In this document: positions 39,848-53,949 of the stretch, piece by piece
Numbering within the stretch: position 1 is the first letter of the stretch
How the letters are laid out: each line of letters starts with the position of its first letter
Source of the DNA: Datnioides undecimradiatus
Lineage: Eukaryota > Chordata > Actinopteri > Lobotiformes > Datnioididae
NCBI GenBank assembly: GCA_008933995.1
Contig: WARS01000032.1
Location: forward strand, 2,559,001 to 2,623,000
Direction of reading: 5' to 3'
Length of the DNA stretch: 64,000 nucleotides
Program-made: the position numbers and the translations under genes
The notes under the pieces: model-generated
The model's database searches: none
The model's input: only the letters and a program-made list of their open reading frames with translations
Told to the model about the DNA's origin: nothing

Positions 39848-39892
<45 letters not shown>
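39841..39892. repeat. (CA)n microsatellite
   Basis: A near-continuous CA tract of about 50 bp with one early ATG interruption, followed by TATATAAA. Read directly. Confidence 0.92.
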
Positions 39893-39898
<6 letters not shown>

Positions 39899-42800
39899 AA
39901 AGTCAGTAAGTGATTTAGATTCTTAACTGAAGCATTATAAATGGATGTTGTGTTGCTTCCAGTTTCATTTCCAAAAGAACAAGAATTATGGAATTGCTGA
40001 ATTACTGAAATTTAAACATAAATGAGTCTCCATGTGCCCTTCAAAGAGTGTATTCTGGGTTGCTGGTCTTATTTATCTTGTTTGCACTGCCAATACCGTC
40101 ATCACACTGAGCTAAAACCCATGTGACTGTTAGCAGGTCTGGTGCCAGGTCAGGGAGGGTGCGCTACTGCTGGTCAAAGGCATGTTTAGTGGAGGTTCTC
40201 AGGCAAAGGCCTCTCTGGGTGATATCTCTGGGTGAAACGAAAGTACTGCCAGCTCTGCAGTGAAATCTCGCAATCACTGAAGTAGTTTCAGGCGAAACTT
40301 GAATGGAAACTCAAAGTCAGGCCGTTCAGGTACATGTGAAGTATTTATTCAGCGTATCTTACTAAAATTACATCAGATGTTTGTTTTATTTCATACTCCC
40401 AAATGCACCTCCATTTCAAGGGAGGAAAGGGTGATGTGAGACTGATAACAGCTATTGACATCTGAAAGCTTGTGAGTCTAAGAGCTACAGAATAGTAAAA
40501 ACATACTTGCAAAGGAATGTGCTTACCGTAGACTTTTTCTATTTATATTCTCTAACGTCCACTCTGTTGCAGTGCAAGTAGTCATTTCAACTTTTCATCT
40601 AAACAAAGTTGAATGGAAAATGCTGCTATATTGTTGCAATGTTGAAATGTTTGATTTCCAATAGGCCTTAGTCCAACTATTATTCCCCAGCTGGGAAATA
40701 ATCATAAGGAAGTTTGTGGTGGACTTAACTGCAGTACTCCATCTTATTGTAGCTCTGTACTGCAGACTAAAAGAGGTCAAGCACAGGGCCTACTAACTTC
40801 TCTATTTGTGCCATGTTTTACCCAGAGAGCTTGCAGAATGAATGTAAACGTCACATGGCAGATGTTAAGCACTCTCATTGAAGAACAAACATTTGTATGA
40901 TTTCTCACTTAACTATACACTTACCTTAACTATAAGGTTATATTGAAGGCCACACAAATGTGCTATTTATTCATCAAATAAATAGTGTGTGCCTTTCAAT
41001 TATGCTTTTATGTCTCCATCCAATGACCACATATAATTGTGAAAATATGGAGAGACACTATAATGGAGGCCCCTTAGCAAATCAGGGGTGGTTACTGGAA
41101 GCAATGATGTTAGCCGTAGCAGTATGCAAATTCACCAGGTAATTTGTTATTGTGCCAACATTAGAGATATCCCATTTAACAGAGCGGCAGGGAAGAGCAA
41201 AACAAAAAACAACCGCAGACCGCTGCATGCTCCAACTGGACAATCATCAGCAGATCAGCATGATGTTGACAGCATCTCAGCCATATTCATGCTAACAAGG
41301 ATACATTCATTTATTTGTATAAAAATGTGGAGACTGTGTCATTCTCGCCGAACCCTGAAAAACATTAATTTCACAAGATAAGAGGAAGTGCATGGGTGTG
41401 GATGGGTCGATTATTCCAGAGACGTTGACAAATCAATACTGCTGACAACTAATTTTTCAGTTTGCCTCATATGTCCTGTCACCCTGTGCTTAGACTGGTG
41501 GTCGTAGTCACAGTAGAAGATTTCTTTTTTTTGTGAGAAGAGAGACTAGACGTAGGATGCATTCAAAGAAGGATTTTAACAAGCTATAAATGAAATCATG
41601 TGCACCACATTTACTGATGAGGAAGCCACTGGATACAGCTTTGTTTGCTGCTAGAAAAAGGAAATCAATCCTCATTGGGACATAACTTCAGCCCAAATGC
41701 TCAACATCAATACATCAACACAAATTATTTTGATATAATTGAGGAGCTCTGTGCCAGTACACACACAGCAAGATGTTTCCACTCTGTTGGCAGGATTAAT
41801 GGTAATCATAAACATGAGTATGGTCCATGAAGGACACTGGTAGGAGAAGCCTGTTTAACATGTCAGTATTCACATAAGAAATCTAATTAGCTATTATAAG
41901 ATAACACATTTTTCCCCTACTTTGCATGCAGGGAGATTTCACATTGTCCTTTCAAATTTTAAAGTGTGAATACAAATTAAATTAACATGGTAATATTGCA
42001 AGGACAATTTCCAGCATCCTATTCATAGCATCTGTAATTTTTACCCAATGACTGGCTGAACACATTTCCTGATGTGTGTTGAGACGTGGATGAGACACAG
42101 GAATGCGTGACATAGAGTAAAGAGGGGGGGTTTAGATTTTGCAAATCTTCAGTCTCATTTTTGGCACATTTTTCCCCAGCTAAGGTTGGGAAAGGACAAC
42201 AAAGATGTCCAGCTTTTCAGACTCAGAGCTTTGGCAGGAGCCAGATGATGATGACAGGAAGCCACAAAGTTGCTTCTCTGCCTGCGTGACTAAGAGACAT
42301 CATCATCTCATCAGTGTACTTCAACAGCAAATCATTAAAAACAGCCTTCAAAATATTTTAAGGGGATTATACATCAGAAATAACATGCCTTTGAAATCAA
42401 TCATTTTAATCCCATAAGTAATGATACAGGTTGAAACAAGGTGATTCACTGCATATTGGACAGCATGTTAATGGAATACAATTTTGAATAGCTTAAAACA
42501 AATAAGAAAATAGAGTTAATTAACTGTAGTTAATTAAATTTAGATGGTAAGTTGCAGCACAAGAGCAAAAGCTTTAAAAAAGCACAACTGTTACATGCAC
42601 ATTTTCTTCTGAGTTCCTTAAAAGAGAGCATTGAATAGAGTAGAGCAGATGTTCCACATAGGGGGGAATTAGTGTCAAAGCACAGTTACCTTTAGTTACT
42701 TTCCTAGATCCAGAATTGCTCAAAGAACAGCTAAAAATAAAATGCAGGTAATGGGAAGTGGGGAATCTCAGCTGGGTTCCTCCTCTATTCTAATACTACA

Positions 42801-45800
42801 TTTTGTGATTCCAACACGATGCCGTGGGGAGACTGAATGTTAGACTTGTTCCAAGTTTATTCTGTGGATGGGGAGGTTTGATAAGCGCAGGGGCTTTTAG
42901 CTTTTATCTGATTGTTTCTGTGCGACATAAAGGTGCTCGGAGTTTGTTTAAAAATATTTTAATTTTAGCCTGTTTTAGATTTCAAAAGCATATGGCACAG
43001 ACTTTTTTAATATAAAAAAAGGAGAAAACAACGACTAAAAGCTAAAAATGGCATTAATGAAATGGGAAATCATGTGGTCCACAGTGAGCAGTGTGAAACC
43101 CAGAAACGTAAAAATTGCTTGGCTACACCGGCTCTACCTCTCACTGCTTGAACAGTGTACAGTAAGCTTGTCAGGAGCGAGCAGTCTCATGTGCTGACTG
43201 CCTCTCTCCACCTCGCTGCCACCTTGTTTAGCCTGATCTGCCAATCTTCAGCAAGCTAATGCAAGATGACACTTTGTTACCAGAATCCTAAACCCTACCC
43301 ACAATGCAATTTGTCATCACATTCAGGAGCCTATGACATTCATAAGAGCTTCTCTGTCAGTATCAATTTCAGTCTTATTTTAAGGGGTCTGAGCCCTGGC
43401 ATTCTCACCAACAGATGCTCAAACAGTGTCCCCAAAGGTCCATTGCCGTTGAATGAGCCAAGAGTGCCCATGGCCCCAACTAACAGCTGGTCATATCCAT
43501 AACATAATATCTATATTTCCTCTGCGTGTTTAGGTTAGTCACTGATGGAAATGGCCATTTTGAAACAAACAAACAGCACAAAAAAAACCCCTCATATGTT
43601 TATTTTGCACAATGTCCAAAGTGTTTATGGGACTAAAATAAATGCATATACATCATGACATGCAAATTAGAATTATATATTGATTCCTTCTGCATGTATT
43701 ACTGAGCTATGAAGCTGAAACTTTGTAAAAAGCAACCTCCAATCAAGGTAATGTCTGTCTGATTTGGTCTTAAAGGCAGAAATGAAATACAGGTGTAATG
43801 ATGCGTTTATGAGAAATAATTTCTGACCCTCGAGGAAACAAAGTAAATTAGGCACTAGGGCATTAGCATTTCAGCTCTTGACCTAGCCACCATTAAACTA
43901 AGATTTACATTACTGTTCGATGTATAGTGTGAGAAATGTGAAGAAGGTTTTAATTGAAGGTTGATGTAACCTTTTCATGTATAAGGTTGGACAATCAGTC
44001 TTAATGCAGGGGTTGCAACGCTCGGTTAACCTACTCAGGTTACATCACATCTAATATATCTACCGTTTGCAATCTGCCTGCATTAGAAAAGCCAAGTAAT
44101 GAAGTGAACATGGAACCTAATTAAAAGTTGACTGTGAATCTGCGTGTCAAAAGGTCAGCAATCTGTCTTACGGCAAAGTGGACCTCACAAAATTAACCCT
44201 GTCAAGTTAGATTAGGCTAAAAATACTTGCGGAAAATACAGACGAACAAATATAAGCAATTCTTCAATGAGATCAATGTGACTTTAAAAGGTGAAGTCAC
44301 AACCCGCCGTAAGTTACTGCTTCCCACAGCAAGGCCTGGCAAAGTGATTAATTTTTCTATTTTTAGATCAGTTTCCCGTGTATTTATTTCTTTATTTTGT
44401 TAATGTAAAAGGCAGACGGCTGCTCTGCCAACAGAAATACTTTGTCAGCAACTTGATTGCATTTACATGGTAGAGTGAAGCCAAAGCTGGAGCAAATTAG
44501 AGAGCTAAGCCACGGGCACTGCTGAAATAACAGGCACTTCAAGAAATGCCATGTGAGGAGACTTCTCAAAATCAACACCTCAGGAATGTTCTTTTTTTTT
44601 TAAATCTTGACGTGCCCTGAAATTATTACTACTCATCATGATTGTTTTACACAGTATCTTTCCACCATCCGTAGCCTGAAATCATTTCATTCACAAGCCA
44701 TTTTCCAGCCTAAAAATATTTTAACAGGAGAAGAAAACAGGATGATAAGAACCGTACACAGCAGCAGATGGTCCGCATTATCAACTGAACTAAAGTTGCA
44801 TACTTTTGTACAGTGATATTCAGTGATGATTTTTTAAAGATTTGTTTTATGCAAATTTGTAAAGCAGGGGTACCGCACAGCCCACAGTGGCCAGTGTGGG
44901 CTAAGAAAACGTCCTTACTTTCTGATTTGATTGATGTTTTTAAATGAAGTGTTTTCCCCGCGATGCATTTCCCCTATTAAAAATGTGGAAGCTTTGGAAA
45001 TGTCTCAAGGTGACCTCATTTCACTTCACATAGTTTGTAACTGAGCAGCTCAACCACAACAACACAAAAACACCACTAAGAAACAGGCTCTGAATCGGCA
45101 GCCAGATGGGTAAAAGATACTGCTGATGGCTGATAGAGCCCAGGATTAGAATAAGGCTCCAAATAGCACTGAAAAGACCACAAGCCAAGTCATGTTTATC
45201 AATAAACTAAAACACTGGCTTTTAGATAAGGTAACCATGCTCCAGCTCATTTAGCGGACATGTTTTAGATCTATTTTGAAATTATCTCTAAATTTGAAAT
45301 TTGACCTATTTTCAGAATACTCTGTAATTTTCTGAATGTTAATGTTTTCTGTGCTTTCATATACCAGTGATGTTGAACTCCACTATCTGTGTGGACACAT
45401 ATGTGTATGAACACACCACAGTGACTACAGCAAGGACCACAATGTAAATAAGTGACTTTCTTGTATCATACTTGATTCTCTTTTAATGTGCACAATGTTA
45501 TCAAAAGGAAAACTACAAAACAAAATGCAATGTAGACAGTTTGACTGTCCTCCTTCAGACTGAACATTTTGGATTATAGCAGTATCACTATTTTTGGCCA
45601 TTTGTGGGCAACAACTGTAAACATGACACTGATATATGTGAATGTACCCAATAATGTTGTTACAGCTAATGTGTTGGCAAACGGTTGCCTATTTACATGT
45701 GCTTATGTACTCATTTAGCGACATCAGCATTAATTGAGAGTCATGTTACTGGTCACCTGATGAATGCAACTCTAATATTCACAGTTAGAAAGAACTAAAA

Positions 45801-46408
45801 CAGTCAGTGCTGGGCTGCAAAAACAAAACAGCTAAAGCTGAGCTGGAAGATTCTTAAATTCAATGTAAAAAGTTTAAACAAACCATATAATCAGTTATTA
45901 AAATAGGAAGATTAGTTTAGGTATAAACATAAGAATATTTGTAGTGGGCTGCATTCAACTTTTGCAATATGTCCTTTAGTAGAACCCATACTCACAGATC
46001 ATAGAAGTAAAATATGCTTATATAACAAATTTTTGAAAATCATACTGGAGTGTATATTATCCTTTGACATGCTTTGTGGCCCCATTGAGCCAGGAGGGAT
46101 AAAAAATGCATTGTTGTAAGGTCAGGTTTTAGGTTGCCGTTTGCACTGTGCTTCAGAATCGCAAATCTCCATATTCTGTCCACTAAAATGTAATAATATC
46201 TCCAAAAGTAAACAAATCCAAGTTCATGAAAACACCAGTGGCCCATGAAAGCCTAAATCAAACAATAAAAGTCCAATTTAAATTGCGAGTTTGGATCATA
46301 GCACCATGAATACAACAGTTGTGTGAGGCTGATTCATGTAATATCCCCTTCTCCCTGGCTCCAGAGTCCCGCTGACACAGCAGCTGTGAGCAATACGTAC
46401 GTGCGTGG

Positions 46409-46409
<1 letters not shown>
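39893..46409. other. Intergenic DNA, no gene seen
   Basis: No exon or RNA gene is recognised. Perfect POU octamers occur at 41124-41131, 43660-43667 and 44849-44856. Two copies of AGTTAATTAA, start-to-start spacing 14 bp, occur at 42514 and 42528. The remainder is AT-rich with short homopolymer runs. Confidence 0.55.
42514..42537 (+). promoter_or_regulatory. Paired TAATTA homeodomain-type sites
   Basis: AGTTAATTAA occurs twice, with starts 14 bp apart. Each copy contains the palindromic TAATTA core recognised by many homeodomain proteins. Such cores are frequent in AT-rich DNA, so the support is weak. Confidence 0.25.
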
Positions 46410-46450
<41 letters not shown>

Positions 46451-46508
46451 AAACGTGTGCACTTCTGCTTGTGTGCGTGCATGTGTTTGTGTGTGTTTGT
46501 GTGCCTGT
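46410..46508. repeat. (TG)n microsatellite with degenerate tail
   Basis: A pure GT run of about 39 bp is followed by a TG-rich, interrupted tail (GCGTAAACGTGTGCAC and similar) to about 46508. The long open frames over this stretch on both strands are artefacts of the repeat. Confidence 0.92.
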
Positions 46509-47056
46509 GCAGGTGGTAAGAGGGAGGGACAGCAATGCCTGTGAGCTGAATAACAAATCTAGCATACTGCACACCTGAGGAGCTGTCACTGTCATAATCA
46601 GCCGTTTATAATGCATGGCAGAAGGGGGACAGGAGTCGAGAGGAGGAAACGAGGACACAGTTGGTATCAAAGCTCTGTCTGTGTTATATCCTTTTCTTCT
46701 TATCCTCTCTATTGCTGTATGCAGAATTGAAAGAGTGAAGATATTCTTTTTTTTAATTTTCACTCTCTGCTAGAATTTCCTTCAAGTTATTGCTTTGCTC
46801 ATCCACTGAGTCACAGTTGTCGCATGTGGAAAGCTGGATAGCCAGCTCCGCTTCCTCTCTGCTTTCTCTCTTCACACCCCGTCTGGCCCAGCAGGTTCGT
46901 GTCCGGACACCTCCTCCGGAGAGCTCAAGGTGACACATGGTTGCTCAGGCACAGATGAGTAGCTGTGTCCCCGGGCCTCTTGACGACCGCCAGTTGGCCC
47001 CTTCACTTTTTCCCCTTTTTCCCAGCCACACTAGAGTCCATGAGCAGTGGGTACAA
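46509..47056. other. Intergenic DNA with a local CpG-rich patch
   Basis: About 46840-46995 is richer in G+C and CpG than its surroundings (several CCGG, CGTCT and CGACCGCC words). A 61-codon minus-strand frame (46753-46938) covers part of it but matches nothing I recognise. It could be a small regulatory island or an unrecognised non-coding exon. Confidence 0.4.
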
Positions 47057-47070
47057 CCCCCCCCCCCCCC
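47057..47070 (+). repeat. C14 homopolymer
   Basis: Fourteen consecutive C residues, read directly. The exact length is prone to sequencing error. Confidence 0.85.
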
Positions 47071-50000
47071 AGAGCCTTTTGTTGTTTCAGTGCGACGCTA
47101 ATCTATGGTTCTGCTGTGAAGGCCACAGGAGTGGTGGGTTGACTCACTTCCAGCTCACTGACACAATCATTCACTGCTTATATTGGGAGTGCTGGGCGTG
47201 TGTGTTTGTGTGTGTGTGTTGCCGGAACAGTGCCTGTTAGACAGCCCGGCTGATATTTTTCTGCAGGGTCAGCAGAGACTTGGCCAAGCCAGCAACATGG
47301 TGGAGTAAATCAATGAAACCCAATTAGACATCACAAAGGTGAGAGAGGAATTGAGCTGCTAAAAAAGCACAGACTGAGACAAAAAGTGATCCTTGAGAGT
47401 TTTTTGTGAAAATAACTGAGAGAAAATCAAACATCTTCGCCGTGGTGACACATGCGCTAGCGCTTCTTTATGTTTAACAATGGCAAAGCTGGTATTAAGA
47501 ACGACATATCCAAAGTCTGCCTCGCTCCCGACTTTCAAAATTATTGTGTGGGACATTTTTTGTGAGTCTAAGTGTGGATTATATGAGTCATACTGATGCA
47601 TCATTCTGCGTCACTTTAAACAAATAAAGCTGCTGTGACTATGCTGAGACGCTTTTTGTGAGCAAACACTGGAAGAGCACCTGAAACTAAAAACAGTTCA
47701 CTTCAGACGTTTTGTTGCGTCCTACTGACCCTTTGATGTTGGTCTTGCCGAATTCCCCAGCGGGTGCAGAGAGCAGTCATGTGTCTGTGTGGAGGGCAAG
47801 AGTAAAGGCAATATGTCTCATGATCACCTCCTGAGCGAGCCAAATGAGGCACCCTTCGCTCTGAGCAACCTGCCACTAACATCTGCTGCTTTGGCTGCAA
47901 ATGCCCTTGTAGGTTGTATAAATCCGGTCTGCTTATTGGTTTGAACCATTGTCCAAGGATAAAAACGATCAAATGAAATATATATCACTTTTAAGTAATC
48001 GATCGTTTCTTAAAGTAAATTATTAATATTAAGGCTGGGCATGACCCTGCTTTACTGAAAGTGAAGGCAAGTCAACAGTGGAAAGTCCAATGCAATCACT
48101 ACAGGCGTCCACAGTGCACTTAAAATGTTCCACACTGTTGTTATGCAGGTGTTTTATTATTCTGGCAATTATCTGATTCAGATGAAAAATGCAGCATTAT
48201 TTTCTGAATTAGTGAGAGAAAAACAGCATCTTAAGCATTTGATAACCTGCTGACTGCTAATGAGCTGTGGAGATAGCATTATGCACCAGATAATAATCCT
48301 GTTCACATTGACAGGGGGAAAAAAATAGATCCTAATACCCATAGGCAAGTGTGTTGGAATAGGTACTATGGCAATTACCATGAATTAGGATCATATTTTA
48401 ATCTCATTAAAGCACAGTATATTGTGTCAAATCAACAATGCAGTAAAAATACATAGCGTTGCTAATTTTGTCTATTAGACGGTTTTTCATCTACAGCGTT
48501 TAAATATTACATGTGTTTTAGATAAACTGCTATGTGCCACCACGATAAAGGATACTACTAATAATAATGCATCTTAATATCCCATGTTTCATTTATTGTG
48601 GTGGCATATTAACAAGCTTGCCTTTTATCACACTTTTCATCATGATTTTAATTCTTTTAATGAACACACTCCACCTCTTTATGTAATCTGACAAACTCAG
48701 TGAGCAAGCCAGCCCTTTGCCACCTTCTTAAGCCCACAGTAATTATTAACAGATTTTTGTAATCAGGCTTCTCTGCCATTTGCATGAAAGCAATCTAATA
48801 AAAGTGGAAAACTAAACTCTCTCTGCTGAACACATTAAGATAACCAAAAAAATCAGGCATTTATTGAAGTAACCTCTAATCTCATTACTTCTGCGATTAC
48901 AAAAAACAGTGTCTCATTCCCCGGCTGCCTCCAAATTTAAGCTCTTGATAGGAAAGCCCAGTGTGAGGTGGAGGGCGGCACACGGGTGGATAAGCAATAG
49001 CACTCATATAAATCCATCCAGGTCCCTGTGCTCAGACAGGCTGTTGGTCTACTCCTAAATCAGACAGGCCAGGCTGTCACGACCAGAGACCTTGTCTTCT
49101 TGCAGATCAATAGTGATAAGGGGAAATAAATTTCAAAGTGCAAATACTGAAGACACCAAAGAGGCACTCAGGTTGCCAGGAGCTCCACAGGCATGTGTGC
49201 AGCATTTTTAAATGTTTTGTTTGTGGAGTGTGTGGAGTATTGCACACTGGAAGCTGTGACGATGATTTGGTCTTTGCGGATAACAGCGAGGGGAGACTTT
49301 GAAAATGATGGTTGCCCTGCATGAGATGAGCTTGTCACTAAGGTGATGTCATGCACATTATGATTTTGCTGCACTGCCCTGCCACTGATGTACTGTGTTT
49401 CAAAACATGCGACTGACTCTAAATAACTGAATTTTTTTTTTTTCGGTGGCCTCACTTGTAAGTGACTGTGAGTGTGGGCAAGCACTTGACCAACTGACTG
49501 TCGTGTATAAAAGATAAAGCTATTTATTAAAGCAAAACTTTGCAGTTTCGCCCTGCAAACTCAGATAACAACACCACCAGCCATTTGTTATTTTCAGTGC
49601 TGAAGACAGGAGTAGAAACTTAAGTACTTTCTGTTTTGTTGTGTGTGAAAGTTTTAAGCTAGTGGTTTAGTTTTATGATTGCAATACTGATCTGTCAGAT
49701 GGTTCCTGTCTTAGATCAAGAATAAAATATCTCAACAGCTATTTGATGGATTGGAAGGAAAGCTTGTACATGGTCCACGGATGATATGTTGTAAGGACTT
49801 TGGTGGCCACAATTTATTGTTCTTTATAATACATCTCATATATTATTTATATTGACATTTTTTCTGTATAAATCTATATTTATTTATATATCTATATCAT
49901 ACATATATCCATAATTATAATAAAAGCTTTGAATTGAAATTACTGATAAATCATTTACATGCAAAATAACCTTTTGGACATAGTTTGTTTGAAAGAAAAT

Positions 50001-53000
50001 ACATGATAACAAGTGAATGATAAGTAATAGAGACAACTGCCTTTTGGCACTCATGTGCCATTACAAATCAATAGCCACACTTTTATTGCATCACTAACTA
50101 AAGATGCTTTCTTCTCTCCTTGGGTTGCTCTGGAGTTCAACACAATTTGCTTTAATCAGGCAATCAATCACTATTAGATCTGTGTGCCACACCAGCACAC
50201 AGCAGGCAGATGTGGCCCCCAGCAAAAACTACAATCCCTAAATTGGGGCAGACACACACTCGTATGAGCCCTGTGACTCAGTAGACATTGCCAGAGCTGC
50301 TGCCAGAGATCGCAAAGCAGCATTTTCCCTTTATTTGTCGACAAGGGGGTGGCACCAAGCTGCTTTACTGACATGTCTTTTCACAAGAAATTACAGAGAA
50401 AAAGCTCAGCGGAAATGTTCTTGCATGTCTTTGTTGCTGTCACTCTGCATACAATACAATATAATCAGATCCTTTGTAAGGTTACAAATTTTCAGAAAAG
50501 TAATCATGCAATATTTTTGTCTATAACACCTGTTATGCACTATATTTGTGGAGCAGGACATGCTTTGCACTTGCTTTTAAATAAAAATGACGGTCAGAAA
50601 CAGCTTCAAGTAACCAGGGATGATGTATGTCCGGTGCAGAAACACACCATACATATGTGTGAATGTGCATTCTAATACGTGCACAACTCTATTTGGCTCC
50701 ATTGTTCAAATGGCATAAAAGACTGAATGAGCCAATTTGGCACAAGAGGAGAATAATCAGAGCAATACTGTGGTCCTTAGAGATCCTTTATTGAATACAT
50801 AACAATGAAGCTTGATTGGAATTGATAATGGCTTTTGAGGACTAGTTTGCTCCTTTCCATTCACTAATTTGTTCCAAAGCAACCTTTGACATGCATGAGA
50901 TTGCCAATGACAAGGTAATAAGCCAACTGTTGAGAGGGGTTGAAATATGTGTGTTTATACTAAAAAGGAACACACTCTTCCTTACTGATTGAATATGGAG
51001 GCTCAGTGTCATTTCAAAAATACTGCAACTCTCTCTCTGCCAATTTACATAAGCAGGCAATAAATTCAAACGGGAGGGCCTGCATGTATGTGTGTCACTG
51101 AATATTGTCATCTATATTTGGCTTTCGGTAGAAAGGTCTGAGCTCTGAATTTTAGTATGTGGGAATGGAAGGCGAACCGTGTGATATTCCTGTATCAACA
51201 CAAAGTCAGCATGAAGAAGTGCCGCAGATGTGAAAGTGCTGCTGACCTCGTCCATTTTTCTTCCAGTGCCATCAAGGCCACCGTGCTGCAGTGCTCCATG
51301 CTGCATCCAATTGTGCAGAGTAAAAGGTGTGGAATCAAAGGCTCCTCCTGGCCACCAGTCCCCGGTCACCTGCGTTTATGAGAGTCAACCGCAGTGTCAG
51401 CACCACGACCAAAACATGCATCATACAGCTGGCTCACACACGCCTACAAAACAATGTTATCTGTCTATACACAGAGAGCCCAGGCCAGAGAATATATTAA
51501 CTAACTATAGACTGCATGGTGACCTTGATGGTATATTTTTCGTTTGGTTGCACATTTTAGACCATGCCAAATTCAGGTATGTGCTACACACAGAGTTCTC
51601 GGGGGGTCTCAGATTGGTGTTATGAATCATGCAACATGATATTGTTTGATTGAATGCACCAAGTCCAAATTGGATTCCCACAAACGCCTCCTCCCCTCTC
51701 TGCCTAGGCAAGTCCTGATGAAAGATAACCGCCTCTGCATTAATCAAAGAGATGGGGCATTTTGATCCCACTCTCAATTAGATTAGATTACATAAATTTA
51801 ACAATTTGTACAAAATGTGATATCAATTATCAACAGGTCATTCAGTTTGATCTCTTGCCCAATTCTGCCACAGCAAATAAAGAAGTGCACATTAAATCAA
51901 ACTGCCTTTGGATAAAACATGATTTTGTCATGTTTCGTAATTGCTGTTAGGGAAAACTGGCTGTGGGAAGCCATGACCACAACAGTCTTTGTTAAATAGG
52001 CTAAATATGTTATCTTAATTTTGTTGCACATTCTTTCTTCTTTTGATTGCATTCATTTCCACCAAAGACATGGTCTAATTATTATAAAACACGTACGATC
52101 AGGCGTGCTAATCAATGACACGAGTGTGAAGTGACATGAGTCACTTATTACAAGAAGCAAGCACTTTCAAAAACTATTCAACCCTCTTCCTGCGTGTGTG
52201 TGCTGACTGTAAGTGGGATGTGATAGTACTTACTGTTTGTTTAGGATTACAGCACACTCTCAGGAGCGGATGGTTTGATTTGTAGTAGGAGGGGAGCAGC
52301 ATTGCTCCCATCACATACTCACATGCACCTCAAAACGCCAATAACTTGGAAAACAACAGATTGCCCAGGAGGAGGTGAACCAAAAGTCAGCTTTTGTTTA
52401 TTATTTGGAGATAGAATGAGTCTTTTTCTCATCTGCCAAACTGAAATATCTTTGTGTCACAGATGCAATCTATTCCGCACAGGCATCTCTTGATAGTTAA
52501 TTAGGTGTCAGCAGCACAACCGAGGTAATTTAACCTTCATCAGGCTGTATCACATGAGAAGATAATGCAAGGGAATTATTCATGGCATATTTTAGTGCAA
52601 CATGAAAAAAGCTTTACTTACAGACTCGAGACTTAAGTGAAGATGAATGGATAGAATGTAAAAAACTATATTCCACAGTGATCGTCATTTGGGGAACAGT
52701 GAGCTTACTTGGCAGCAATGAGAAAGACTGCATGTGTCTATATGTGCGTCTGCGAGAAAGAGATATAGTAAAACACACAAGAAGTTAGCACCAAAGAATT
52801 GACAATTAATAATCCTTAAGATCAAACGTGCAGTAAACAGCAATTATCTAAGGGCAATGTGATCAAATTCTCCCACCTAATGATCAATAGAGTGTGGGCT
52901 ACTCTTTATGCAGGCTGAGAGACAGCTGATTGAATTGTGAATTACTGATATCTAAAAGCATTTCCCAGTGGAGTCTGAAGCAAATAGCCATAGAATTAAA

Positions 53001-53949
53001 AGCTATACAGATATACACACAACCCAGTGTATTATAGTCAAAAATAACACAGTACCATTTGATAACTTTCTTAAAATCTGAGTGCCCTCAGTCGTAAGTT
53101 ATGATAAGATTTCTATAAATTGTAGGATATTAACGTGCAGCAATGTCCGATTTAACAATTTGTCTTTTTTGTTCCGTCAGTCTCAGGTGGGAGTCCCATT
53201 TGAATATAATGTAGATGAGTAAGTGAAACCAGATAATAAGCAAATAAAGAGTGACCTCGAACTGACCTTAAAATGTTGAAAAACTACTGTTGGGTGTTGT
53301 AGTCTGAAACGGTGAGACACTGACTTTCCAGTGTTAATTTAATTTGGAGTGGGAGGACAGCTTAGTGATATCTATGTGAGCCACACCACAGCCTTATCGG
53401 CAGTTTTGCGTTTACCTACAGTTTTAGGCCGACGGTTCTAAATAACAGGAACTACAGTCATGATAATGTTTTTAAGCATCACAGCCACACTTAAAATACT
53501 TTACACATCCATGGGATAGGTAGTGGCGTTTTCATTTTGTGCTGTTTTATGCTTTTCCCCCAATGCATGCCAGAGGGAAATATGGTACTTTTTACTTGAC
53601 TACAGTTATGAGATTAGTTTGTAAATTATTTATTCTTAGAATTTATCATTAACATTACAAATTATTATTTTGTAAACTATCAAGCAGTATATAATGTAAC
53701 TGTAACAGGTCCCACATTAAAGTAATTGTTAGACATAATGCATCACAATTTTTAATACAGTAGCCTAATGTTAGGTCATCAAACATAATTAGAACTTTTG
53801 TTTAAGAGTACTTTCACTGCTTCTACTTGAATGTTTTGAGCGCTACTTTCACCAGAGATGGTGGCTAAATAAAACCAAATAAAACTAAAAATAAGATCAC
53901 TGTGACTGCCGCGGAGTGTTAATGCACAATAGGCGTGAATATTATAACA
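47071..53949. other. Intergenic DNA upstream of the cadherin gene, no gene seen
   Basis: No exon, RNA gene or transposon protein is recognised. About 48600-48900 looks like a candidate conserved non-coding block: it is evenly mixed sequence without low-complexity runs and contains a perfect POU octamer (48778-48785) and AATTATTAA. Around 49800-49930 is very AT-rich. A T-run precedes GGTGGCC near 49430-49445. The 131-codon frame at 51230-51625 has no known domain. Confidence 0.5.

Noticed and set aside
46258-46763. Long minus-strand open frames (104 and 155 codons) with His-Thr repeats
   Set aside because: They are translations of the (TG)n/(CA)n microsatellite and have no other coding features.
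51230-51625. 131-codon + strand open frame
   Set aside because: No known motif, and an overlapping minus-strand frame is equally open. Most likely chance.
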